From: Ignavibacteria bacterium
GTDB lineage: Bacteria > Bacteroidota > Ignavibacteria > Tepidaquicellales > Tepidaquicellaceae
DNA: 64,000 nt
Assembly: GCA_036262055.1 (NCBI GenBank)
Contig: DATAJP010000003.1
Coordinates: 1,101,001 to 1,165,000, forward strand
Direction of reading: 5' to 3'
Part shown: piece after piece, positions 43,919 through 51,812 of the stretch
Position numbering within the stretch: the first letter of the stretch is position 1
Layout: the number at the start of each line of letters is the position of its first letter
Translations under genes and position numbers: made by a program
Notes under the pieces: generated by a model
The model's input: the letters and a program-made list of their open reading frames with translations, nothing else
Databases searched by the model: none
Told to the model about the DNA's origin: nothing

Positions 43919-45850
43919 CTATTTGTTTAATTCCTTTAAACATTTTTCGTATCTCTTTAAAATAGAATTTTTTTCAGTATTATTTGATCTTTCCCAGTAT
44001 TTTTCTGATAACAAAAAAGCTTTTTCAAATAAATTAACTGCATTTTTAAAATCTTTTAGCCTAACCATATTTATAGTTAGTTTATCAATCCAAAACATTA
44101 CTTGTAATTCTTGAACATTTGTAATTTTTTCTCCTAATAGTAATAAATCATTAACATAGGGCTCAAGTTTTTCAATAACGACTGATGGATTTTCTTTACC
44201 TATATCTAAAACTTTAAATAATTCCATTTCTCCATGCTTGCTCCTAATTGACTCAATTAATGATAATTCATCATTCCAAATTTCGTTATTCTTTTTTTCT
44301 TCTTCGCAAGTAATAATTCCTTCACTTAAAATCTTCTTAAATTTTTCTGTGGGAAGTTTTGCAAATTCATAGTATGAAGGATTTAATTTTATAGTCAGCT
44401 TTGAACTTAATCTATTCCAAAATACTATTACACTATTTTTATCTATCTCTAATTCTGCTGCATTTGAATCCAATTTATTTAGTAAATTCATTCTTTCTTT
44501 GAAATCAGATTCGGATAATTCTGAGAAAAAAAACAATAAAGACAACAAACTGTCACACTCACTGTCTAATGAACTTCTATGTGCTTTAATTTCTTTAAAA
44601 AATTTAACTTCTTTAATTACTTCTTTAATAATTTTTTGGTTTTCAAAGGAAATTATTGATTTTAAGATACTAAAAAGTCTTACATACACATATTTTCTAA
44701 TCAATTTAATATTAGTACTTTTTGAAAATGCTTCTTTGTATTCACATTTTTGTTCATCTGTTAACTCATTAAAATAATAATCAAAATAATCAGGTTCATT
44801 TATTAATTTTCCAGTAATATTCACCTGAACAGTTAAAATATCTAAAGGTAAATTTTGAAATTCATTTTCTAATAAAAAAATTTTTAATATATCTTCTTTA
44901 CTTTCATCATCATTTTTTCGAATATTAAATCTTTTCATAGCATCATTATACTTTTTCTCATCAATAATGTTATAATAAAGTAAATTATTAGCTTGTTTAA
45001 TGTGAGTAATTACTATTCTAGGTTTTTTGAGCTCATTAATTATTTCATGCGCACTTTTAACATAATTATCATAAAACAATCCCTCTTTTTGGGCAATTGC
45101 AAGACATTCTTCTGCTTTAGTAAAGCAATATTGCGATTCAGTCGTTAATTTAATTAAGTGAAGATTTTTTGCTAAATTACTTAGCATAGGGATTGAACTA
45201 GTTAATAAGCCTTTACCGTATTTAGTATTAGCAATATTTCTTTCATAAAACAACTTTAACCATTTATATGATTCCTCAATTTGCCAATCATCTAGTGTAA
45301 TTTCTATTAAACTAGTATATATTAAATAGATAAAATCCTTTGCTGTCATTTCATCATTGAGAAAATCTGAATTACAATCTTCATCATTATTAAATGTTTT
45401 AATACATAGAATATTATGGAATTTATCAAATGCACTATTCACTGTTTGCATTTCTTCGTTTGTGCCTCCAATATCTGGATGATACTTTTTTGCCGCAATA
45501 CGATATTTATCCTTTAAAGAATCTATCGAAACTGGTTCACTAAGATTTAACAAATGAAATCCTTTGGGATCAATGGAGGATAATGGTACCTTAAAAGTAT
45601 TTTCATCTATAATTGTTTTAATATGATTAAATGCTATGGAGTTTAATAAAGAAATATCTTTATCCGAATTAATACACGAAATAAATTTGGTTATGGAATT
45701 TTTATATGTATCATAAAATTCTCTACGAGTACCTACATGTTTTAAAGAATCAAAATAATATTTTCTTTCTTTTAGAATAAAAAATGATTCTATTAACGGT
45801 GTTTCTAAATAGTTATAACTTTTATTTATTATTGAAGTTGTATTTTCCAT
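43919..45850 (-). CDS. Orphan J-domain protein with large helical C-terminal region
   Basis: The 643-residue product has an internal J domain at about residues 100-145, with the HPD tripeptide at 124-126 in KKYHPDIGGT and a following VNSAFDKFHN helix. J domains stimulate the ATPase of DnaK. Neither the Gly/Phe linker nor zinc-finger region of classical DnaJ is present. Instead about 100 residues precede the J domain and nearly 500 residues of Lys/Asn/Ile-rich helices follow, without recognisable motifs. The start is taken as ATG 45850 (MENTTSIINK); the longer frame adds 36 atypical residues. The gene is more AT-rich than the ribosomal genes beside it and may be acquired. It is probably a client-specific co-chaperone; client unknown. 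Confidence 0.8.
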   Translation of the reverse strand: MENTTSIINKSYNYLETPLIESFFILKERKYYFDSLKHVGTRREFYDTYKNSITKFISCINSDKDISLLNSIAFNHIKTIIDENTFKVPLSSIDPKGFHLLNLSEPVSIDSLKDKYRIAAKKYHPDIGGTNEEMQTVNSAFDKFHNILCIKTFNNDEDCNSDFLNDEMTAKDFIYLIYTSLIEITLDDWQIEESYKWLKLFYERNIANTKYGKGLLTSSIPMLSNLAKNLHLIKLTTESQYCFTKAEECLAIAQKEGLFYDNYVKSAHEIINELKKPRIVITHIKQANNLLYYNIIDEKKYNDAMKRFNIRKNDDESKEDILKIFLLENEFQNLPLDILTVQVNITGKLINEPDYFDYYFNELTDEQKCEYKEAFSKSTNIKLIRKYVYVRLFSILKSIISFENQKIIKEVIKEVKFFKEIKAHRSSLDSECDSLLSLLFFFSELSESDFKERMNLLNKLDSNAAELEIDKNSVIVFWNRLSSKLTIKLNPSYYEFAKLPTEKFKKILSEGIITCEEEKKNNEIWNDELSLIESIRSKHGEMELFKVLDIGKENPSVVIEKLEPYVNDLLLLGEKITNVQELQVMFWIDKLTINMVRLKDFKNAVNLFEKAFLLSEKYWERSNNTEKNSILKRYEKCLKELNK

Positions 45851-45989
45851 TTTTCGGCTAAAAACAAAAATAACCATTTCTCCACAAACCCTCCACAACC
45901 AAAATTTCCTCGCACCCTCCCCATCCCAACCCGATTTCCTCAATATCCAAAACAACAATTCTTTATCTTTTCATGCCTTTTCTCTCGCT

Positions 45990-46275
45990 CCCCTTTTTGT
46001 GCTTTTGTGCCTTAGTGTTTAAAAAATTTTTTCTCTGTGCTCTCTGTGGCTAAATAAATAGAATAAAAAAATAGAATGAAAAAACCTCTAATTCCGCTGG
46101 CAATCGAACTTTTCATTCTATAATAGAATAAATTCCCCAAAATCATTTAATTCCCGCGCACAACTCCACGATTTCACAAAAAATAGAATGATTAGCATAA
46201 ACATTAGAATGCGGAGCAAAGCGACGTCCCGACTTGGCGGGAGATTTCGATACCCCCACGAAACCTCTACCCCTT
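45990..46275. repeat. Mosaic of short repeated words, no gene
   Basis: The 462-nt gap 45851-46312 has a pyrimidine-rich start, then TGTGCTCTCTGTGGCTAA-like words (about 46033-46052). Iterated ATAGAAT words follow, including the palindrome ATTCTATAATAGAAT, and GTCCCGACTTGGCGGGAG. The same word families recur at 46735-46985. I see no coding sequence here. Confidence 0.6.
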
Positions 46276-46312
46276 TACCTATGTTTAAATAAATAGAGAA
46301 AAATTGACTACT

Positions 46313-46723
46313 ATGAAAACTTTATTAAATGACTTAGCCTTAATTCCCCTATTTTTAATCATATTTGCGGTGGTTTCGCCGATGTTCACTTCCTGCTCAC
46401 AAAAAGGTGAAAACATGAGTAACGAAAACGCAAACTATGACACGAAGACACAGGAGCAAAGAACAATCGAAAGCGTTCATAAGGATTTAAGCAGCATTCC
46501 TCAATATGCGCATCCGGCTATTCTGATAAATAACAACACAAGCTCCGGCGTAAAAGAAAATGTGAATAGGAAAAAAGACGATGCAAAAAAAGTGACTGAA
46601 GATAAAAATGAAAAGAAACCTGAAGTAAAAACCGAAGATACGAAAACAAAAGACCCGCGAATGGCAGATGACACCGAAATGGACCCGAAAAATAAATTTC
46701 CCGAAAACTACAACGGGAAATAA
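46313..46723 (+). CDS. Small lipoprotein with Lys/Asp/Glu-rich tail
   Basis: The 136-residue product starts MKTLLNDLALIPLFLIIFAVV and has the lipobox MFTSC, so it is a probable lipoprotein. The mature part is low-complexity and highly charged (KKDDAKKVTEDKNEKKPEVK), likely disordered. The start is put at ATG 46313 rather than the TTG three codons earlier. It lies between two repeat mosaics and has no partner gene. It may be a genuine but unconserved protein. Confidence 0.6.
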   Translation: MKTLLNDLALIPLFLIIFAVVSPMFTSCSQKGENMSNENANYDTKTQEQRTIESVHKDLSSIPQYAHPAILINNNTSSGVKENVNRKKDDAKKVTEDKNEKKPEVKTEDTKTKDPRMADDTEMDPKNKFPENYNGK

Positions 46724-46734
46724 AAACTTTTCTT

Positions 46735-46985
46735 GCACTAAGTCGCAAAGCTTTTTTCCACAGAGGACAGAGAAAAACTCTGCCACGAATTAGCACGAAT
46801 TGACATAAATATTTTTGCATTAACAAATGCCACAAAGAAACACAAAGAAACACAAAGAAAAAAATTTCTTTGGCTTAAAGACGAGACGACACGAAGTTCA
46901 AATAATTTTGCCAGAGAAGACACAGAGCGAAAGAATCGCAAATAATTTGATTTAATTGATATCTCTGTTAACTCTGTGGCTTTCT
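46735..46985. repeat. Mosaic of CACAAAGAAA / CACGAATT / CACAGAG words
   Basis: The 263-nt gap contains CACAAAGAAA in tandem (about 46830-46858), CACGAATTAGCACGAATT, TCCACAGAGGACAGAG and ACTCTGTGGC. I recognise this vocabulary from intergenic regions of many unrelated bacteria. Open frames across it, on either strand, translate to Phe/Cys/Leu-rich text and are not genes. Confidence 0.7.
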
Positions 46986-46986
46986 A

Positions 46987-48021
46987 TTAATACGATTCAA
47001 GAACTGCCGAGCCCTTGATAGAATATTTATCAGCATTTGGAGCAATCGAAGGATTGGCAGCATTTAATTTTATTTCGGTATAAATCTCTTTATAAAAGTA
47101 ACTCGAATCAACTCCCTCTCTCACGAAATTATCCCAAAAAGGTCTTAAAGTGGGGAATATTACATCACCGGTCTGTTCATCTAACAATATTCCAAAATCA
47201 AATTTTCCATCAGGCGGAGGTTCTCCTGTTACTCCCGTATACCGGTCTATGTCAAGCATTGTTGAAAGTGATTTCTGAAACCCCGGAAGTTTATTTTGAT
47301 AAGTTCCGTCTTTAAGATAAACAACATCCAATGTTAAATAATAAGGTATGATATTATTATAAGGAAGCCGGTAAACATTTTTCATTTTCAATTCCCACGC
47401 AGTAGGCATTGTAGCGGGATTTATATTCGGACATTTTATCATTTTTAAAATTAACGTGTCGTTTCCGTTAACAGCAGAACTTGGAGTTCCATATAAACTG
47501 TCATTTACCGTTTTGTATGTTACAGCAACTGCGTAATTTTCAAAAACATTTATTTTTAATGAAATAAATCCAGCATAAGGATAGGAAACATATTCGCTTT
47601 GATGTAATTTTCTAAAGTAACCGTTAAAAATTTTTCCTTCAGTTTGCGGTAAGGTTTTATATGAACTATCGTAGCCGGAACCCGGCTGCGAGTGAAGCAT
47701 CGTAATTGCAGCCGCATATCTTTTATTTATTGTAGTTATATCGGTTTGCACCCAAACTTCGAAAGTGTTCCAATCTTCAGACAAAACTCTATTGGCTTCG
47801 GTCTCTGGTCTTAAAACTCCGGTAGTATTGTTAAAATAATCAAGAAAGCTTGCTTTGTAAATCGTATCAAAAAAATAATGCGAATCTGAATAGTTATAAG
47901 CTCTTAAAATAAATTCAGAAGGTACAACTGACACCGGGTCGGAACATGATGAAATAAAAAGGGCGGATACTAAAAACGCAACCATTGCAGAAATGACATT
48001 TTTTAGTTTTTTCATTTTCAA
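46987..48021 (-). CDS. Lipoprotein with SprA-like motif, copy 1
   Basis: This 344-residue product is a lipoprotein (lipobox LFISSC, Cys about 26). A beta-rich middle leads to a C-terminal block at about residues 247-303 (LSTMLDIDRYTG, EPPPDGKFDF, VIFPTLRPFWD). That order matches the repeated module of SprA, the very large T9SS outer-membrane translocon protein, where similar DIDRLN / PDGVFD / IIFPVLEPFG strings occur. It is far too small to be SprA and has no barrel repeats. It is a paralogue of the next gene on the minus strand, 80 nt upstream. Role inferred as a periplasmic or outer-membrane accessory; not established. Confidence 0.78.
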   Translation of the reverse strand: MKMKKLKNVISAMVAFLVSALFISSCSDPVSVVPSEFILRAYNYSDSHYFFDTIYKASFLDYFNNTTGVLRPETEANRVLSEDWNTFEVWVQTDITTINKRYAAAITMLHSQPGSGYDSSYKTLPQTEGKIFNGYFRKLHQSEYVSYPYAGFISLKINVFENYAVAVTYKTVNDSLYGTPSSAVNGNDTLILKMIKCPNINPATMPTAWELKMKNVYRLPYNNIIPYYLTLDVVYLKDGTYQNKLPGFQKSLSTMLDIDRYTGVTGEPPPDGKFDFGILLDEQTGDVIFPTLRPFWDNFVREGVDSSYFYKEIYTEIKLNAANPSIAPNADKYSIKGSAVLESY

Positions 48022-48101
48022 TTTATTTAGTTAGCGGAGTAAATTTTTAATTCAACCTCAGTATTTGAAAAAAGTTCTGTTTACTTTCAATATAGTTTGC
48101 A

Positions 48102-49118
48102 TTAAGGATAATACCTGTATTTCCCTAGTATTCTGTAGTCATAAGCATTTTCTACATTCATAGCTTCTGATTTTGACTTCGTATAAAGCTCAGGGTACCA
48201 ATAAATCGAACCCGCACCTTCGCGAATAAGATTATCATAGAAAGGTCTTAACGTCGGAAAAATCAATTCGTTCGTTCCAAAATCAATTGTATATCCTTCA
48301 AGCAAATCAAACTTTCCGTCCGGGGGCGGTTCACGTGTCGTTCCTGTATACCTGTCTATGTCAAGCATTGTTGAAATCGATTTACTGAAGCCGGGGAGAT
48401 GAGTTTGATATCCGTTAGAATAATATTTCACATTAAGTTCAAATCCGTCAGTTGTAACGGCATACGGGAGAACGTAAACATTTTTTAGTTTCAGTTCCCA
48501 TGCAAGAGGCGTATCAATGGGGTGAAGATATGCCCATTGAACAAGCTTTAAAATCAATGTATCGTTGGGTGCAGCCGAACTAACCGGTGTTCCGAATAAT
48601 TTTCCGCTGCTTGTTTTATAAGTAACGGCAACAACATCATCTTCGCCGGTATATTTTAAATAAATAAATCCCGGCTTAGAGTGCATTGCATATTCATATG
48701 GGTGCATTCTTCTGAATCTGCCGTACATTTTTTTTCCCAAAACAGGATTGCCGGTTTTGAGTGTGTCGGAATATCCGCCTACCGGTTGTTCGTACAGCAT
48801 CGTATGAGCATATGCAAACACACCTGCCGAATCAGTAATACTGATTTTAATCCAGACTTCAAACGTTGCCGTATCGTTTACTAAAACTTCATTCTGAATT
48901 GTATGCTCTGTTAATGTTCCTGTTGTGTTATTATAATAATCGAGAAAGCTTGCTTTATAAAGCGTATCAAAAAAATAATGACCATCGGAATATTCATAAG
49001 GATAAAAATCAAAATTTACATCGTGAGGTGGAACAACGATATCTTCGTTGCATGATAAAACAAAAAAGGCGGATACTAAAATAACCATGACCGGTAAAAT
49101 ATTTTTTAGTTTTTTCAT
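48102..49118 (-). CDS. Lipoprotein with SprA-like motif, copy 2
   Basis: This 338-residue lipoprotein (lipobox FFVLSC, Cys about 23) is clearly paralogous to the gene at 46987. They share YSDGHYFFDTLYKASFLDYYNNTTGTL near the start, an AWELKLKNVYVLPY block and the C-terminal STMLDIDRYTG / EPPPDGKFDLLEGYTID / ELIFPTLRPF block at about 243-300. The GYTID...IFPTLRPF arrangement is the closest match in the window to SprA_N-type modules. The two are tandem in the same orientation and probably co-transcribed, with this copy first. Identity is moderate, so the duplication is not recent. Function unknown. Confidence 0.78.
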   Translation of the reverse strand: MKKLKNILPVMVILVSAFFVLSCNEDIVVPPHDVNFDFYPYEYSDGHYFFDTLYKASFLDYYNNTTGTLTEHTIQNEVLVNDTATFEVWIKISITDSAGVFAYAHTMLYEQPVGGYSDTLKTGNPVLGKKMYGRFRRMHPYEYAMHSKPGFIYLKYTGEDDVVAVTYKTSSGKLFGTPVSSAAPNDTLILKLVQWAYLHPIDTPLAWELKLKNVYVLPYAVTTDGFELNVKYYSNGYQTHLPGFSKSISTMLDIDRYTGTTREPPPDGKFDLLEGYTIDFGTNELIFPTLRPFYDNLIREGAGSIYWYPELYTKSKSEAMNVENAYDYRILGKYRYYP

Positions 49119-49246
49119 TTTATTGTTGAAGTTTATGGAGTAAAATTTTTAATTCAACTCTTTTTGAATAAAAATTCAATGCTTTGTTTTTTGGGAATAC
49201 GGTGCAACTCATTTTAATTTACATTTTTATAAATAAAATGTATAAG

Positions 49247-49254
49247 TATTTTTG
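49247..49254 (+). promoter_or_regulatory. TAnnTTTG -7 element of cydA
   Basis: TATTTTTG matches the Bacteroidota -7 consensus and lies 22 nt before the cydA ATG at 49277, giving a short leader. A convincing -33 TTTG was not found at the usual distance. It supports the downstream start of cydA. Confidence 0.35.
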
Positions 49255-49276
49255 TGTATCTAATCTTTCAACGGAT

Positions 49277-50611
49277 ATGGAAGATGTACTCTTCGCACGG
49301 CTGCAAATGGCGGTCTCTCTTGGCTTCCACATTATCTTCGCCTGCATAGGCATGACAATGCCGTTCCTTATGGCAACGGCGGAATATAAATACAACAAAA
49401 CAGGTCAGCCCGTTTATCTCGAGCTTGCAAAAGCATGGTCAAAAGGCGTTGCAATTTTTTTTGCAGTCGGCGCTGTCTCGGGAACGGTGCTTTCGTTTGA
49501 GCTCGGACTTCTGTTCCCGACTTTCATGGAGCACGCAGGACCGATTTTTGGAATGCCATTCTCATGGGAAGGAACAGCGTTCTTTCTCGAAGCAATAGCT
49601 CTCGGATTGTTTTTATACGGATGGAAACGTCTCAACAAATGGCTTCACTGGTTCGTCGGAATTGTAGTCGGAATCAGCGGAGTTGCATCGGGAATTTTTG
49701 TCGTCGCTGCAAATGCATGGATGAACTCACCTGCAGGTTTTGACTGGGACCCTATTACTCAACAAGCATCTAACATCGACCCGTGGGCAGCGATGTTCAA
49801 CGATGCATGGTTTTCACAAGCGTTGCACATGGCGCTCGCCGCGTTCGTCGCAACGGGATTTGCAGTCGCAGGCATTCACGCAATTTTACTCCTAAAAGAT
49901 AAAACAAATGTTTTTCATCAGAAAGCTTTCAAGATTGCCGCGGTATGGGGAGGAATCTTTGCCATAATGATGCCGCTCAGCGGCGATTACTCTGCGAAAG
50001 ATGTTGCTAAACGCCAGCCGGTAAAACTCGCTGCAATGGAAGCGCATTTTCATACCGAAGCTCCCGCAGATTTAATCATCGGCGGAATTCCAAATGAACA
50101 AACAGAGACGGTTGACTTTGCAATAAGAATCCCGAGAGCATTAAGTTTTCTTGCTTACGGAAATTTTGATGCTGAGGTAAAAGGTCTGAATGAATTCCCC
50201 CGTGAGAACTGGCCTCCTGTTGCAATCACTCACTATGCTTTTCAGATTATGGTTGGGATAGGTTCTCTTTTAATGATAATAGCATTAATTTATTTTTATT
50301 TGCTCTGGCGTAAGCGTGATAAGATTTACAACAATAAATTTTTGAAATTGTTTGCAATTGCAACACCGCTTGGTTTCATTGCGGTTGAAGCGGGCTGGAC
50401 TGTAACCGAAGTCGGCAGACAGCCGTGGATAATCTACGGCATCATGCGGACAGCTGATTCCGTTACCCCGATGCCGGGGCTTATAGTGCCGTTTATTTTA
50501 TTCACTGTGCTTTATTTGTTTTTATCAGTTGTTGTCATTTGGTTGTTAAAAAGACAAATAAAAGCTGTTGAAATTAAGTTTAAAAATAATCCTAAAGGAA
50601 TAACAACATAA
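49277..50611 (+). CDS. cydA: Cytochrome bd-type quinol oxidase subunit I
   Basis: This 444-residue inner-membrane haem subunit reduces oxygen to water using quinol. It starts MEDVLFARLQMAVSLGFHIIFA, where the His in GFHIIF is a haem ligand. The GRQPW signature follows in the C-terminal half (EVGRQPWIIYGIMRTADSVTP). The Q-loop is short, as in the cyanide-insensitive subgroup. The ATG at 49277 is chosen because it gives the family N-terminus; the longer frame from TTG 49184 adds 31 non-family residues spanning a promoter-like motif. It is immediately followed by cydB. Confidence 0.95.
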   Translation: MEDVLFARLQMAVSLGFHIIFACIGMTMPFLMATAEYKYNKTGQPVYLELAKAWSKGVAIFFAVGAVSGTVLSFELGLLFPTFMEHAGPIFGMPFSWEGTAFFLEAIALGLFLYGWKRLNKWLHWFVGIVVGISGVASGIFVVAANAWMNSPAGFDWDPITQQASNIDPWAAMFNDAWFSQALHMALAAFVATGFAVAGIHAILLLKDKTNVFHQKAFKIAAVWGGIFAIMMPLSGDYSAKDVAKRQPVKLAAMEAHFHTEAPADLIIGGIPNEQTETVDFAIRIPRALSFLAYGNFDAEVKGLNEFPRENWPPVAITHYAFQIMVGIGSLLMIIALIYFYLLWRKRDKIYNNKFLKLFAIATPLGFIAVEAGWTVTEVGRQPWIIYGIMRTADSVTPMPGLIVPFILFTVLYLFLSVVVIWLLKRQIKAVEIKFKNNPKGITT

Positions 50612-51631
50612 ATGCTTGAAGTTGTAATTATATTTTTATTTTTATCTCTTGTGCTGTACGTTCTTCTCGGCGGCGCAGATTTCGGTGCTGGCATTGTTGA
50701 ATTTTTCTTAAAGAAAAATAAAAGCGCAGCTCAAAGAGAGATTATCGGCAAAGCAATAGGACCAATCTGGGAAGCAAATCACATGTGGCTCATCATCATC
50801 GTTGTGATTTTATTCATGGGATTTCCTGATGTTTACTCACAAGTTTCAATTTTTTTGCATATACCTTTGACTTGTTTACTTGTCGGCATTGTTCTGCGGG
50901 GAACTGCTTTCACGTTCAGGCATTATGATGCAATCAAAGACGAATCACAAAAATACTATAACCTTATTTTTAAATATTCAAGTTTGTGGACATCATTTTT
51001 CTTTGGAGTTGTTGCAGGCGCATTAACCTCGCAAAGAATAAATCCTCAAGCAATAAATTTTTTGGATTTATATGTATTGGATTGGTTCAATCTCTTTTCC
51101 ATAATGACAGGATTATTCACTGTATGCATATTCGGATTCCTTGCATCGGTTTATCTAATCGGTGAAACGAATGACGAAGACACAAAAAAATATTTCATCA
51201 GAGTTGGAAGAAAATTACTGATAGCAATGGTTGTTTCAGGCGGATTGGTTTTTCTAACTTCTGAAATCACAAGCGCAGGATTAACACAAAGATTCCTCGA
51301 CCATCCTTTTGCAATCATAACAATAATTCTCACTACAATTTCCTTACCGGTTTTATGGCGCGCATTAAAAAAAGAAAAAGTTCTTTTATCAAGATTAACT
51401 GCGGGCTTTCAGGTAACAATGGTTGTGCTTACCTGGGTTATGGTTTACTCACCTTATATGTTGATTTACAAAAACGGAACAGGATTGAATTTATACCAGG
51501 CTGCTGCTCCAACTGCAACAATAACCAATCTTGCATGGGCGCTCTTAATCGGCTCGTGCTTCATACTTCCTTCTTTATTTTATCTTTACAAAGTTTTTAA
51601 ATCCCGACCTACATCCGAAACAAATCTTTAA
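50612..51631 (+). CDS. cydB: Cytochrome bd-type quinol oxidase subunit II
   Basis: This 339-residue partner of CydA has about eight to nine membrane spans. It begins FLFLSLVLYVLLGGADFGAGIVEFF, with the conserved GGADFGAG, then GPIWEANHMWLII and FRHYD. Its ATG directly follows the cydA stop codon, indicating one operon. No small CydX-like gene is seen in the 181 nt after it. The pair suggests the organism meets low oxygen or must protect itself from it. Confidence 0.95.
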   Translation: MLEVVIIFLFLSLVLYVLLGGADFGAGIVEFFLKKNKSAAQREIIGKAIGPIWEANHMWLIIIVVILFMGFPDVYSQVSIFLHIPLTCLLVGIVLRGTAFTFRHYDAIKDESQKYYNLIFKYSSLWTSFFFGVVAGALTSQRINPQAINFLDLYVLDWFNLFSIMTGLFTVCIFGFLASVYLIGETNDEDTKKYFIRVGRKLLIAMVVSGGLVFLTSEITSAGLTQRFLDHPFAIITIILTTISLPVLWRALKKEKVLLSRLTAGFQVTMVVLTWVMVYSPYMLIYKNGTGLNLYQAAAPTATITNLAWALLIGSCFILPSLFYLYKVFKSRPTSETNL

Positions 51632-51812
51632 TTTTATTTCAACAAAATCATTTTCTTTATCTCGATAAATTTATCAATAGTTTGCATATAAAAAAATATT
51701 TTTAATGAAAAAATTGATAATAAGCGTTAATATTGGGTTAAATGAATTGAAAACCTGCTTTTAAATTTAATGTAAATTCTCTATTTTTTATTAACTAAAT
51801 TTAATTTTTAAA

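Noticed and set aside
43719-44114. Plus-strand open frame over the rplM upstream region
   Set aside because: It runs through a palindromic repeat and is antisense to two real genes; lysine/phenylalanine-rich shadow.
46080-46130. tRNA-like T-arm word AGTTCGATT on the minus strand
   Set aside because: Flanking bases do not form an acceptor or T stem; no anticodon arm could be drawn.
46487-46941. Overlapping minus-strand open frames of 67-111 codons
   Set aside because: Phe/Cys/Leu/Ser-rich translations of repeat words and of the lipoprotein gene; typical spurious frames.
49184-49276. 31-residue extension of cydA
   Set aside because: The conserved N-terminus starts at ATG 49277, and a promoter-like TATTTTTG lies inside the extension.
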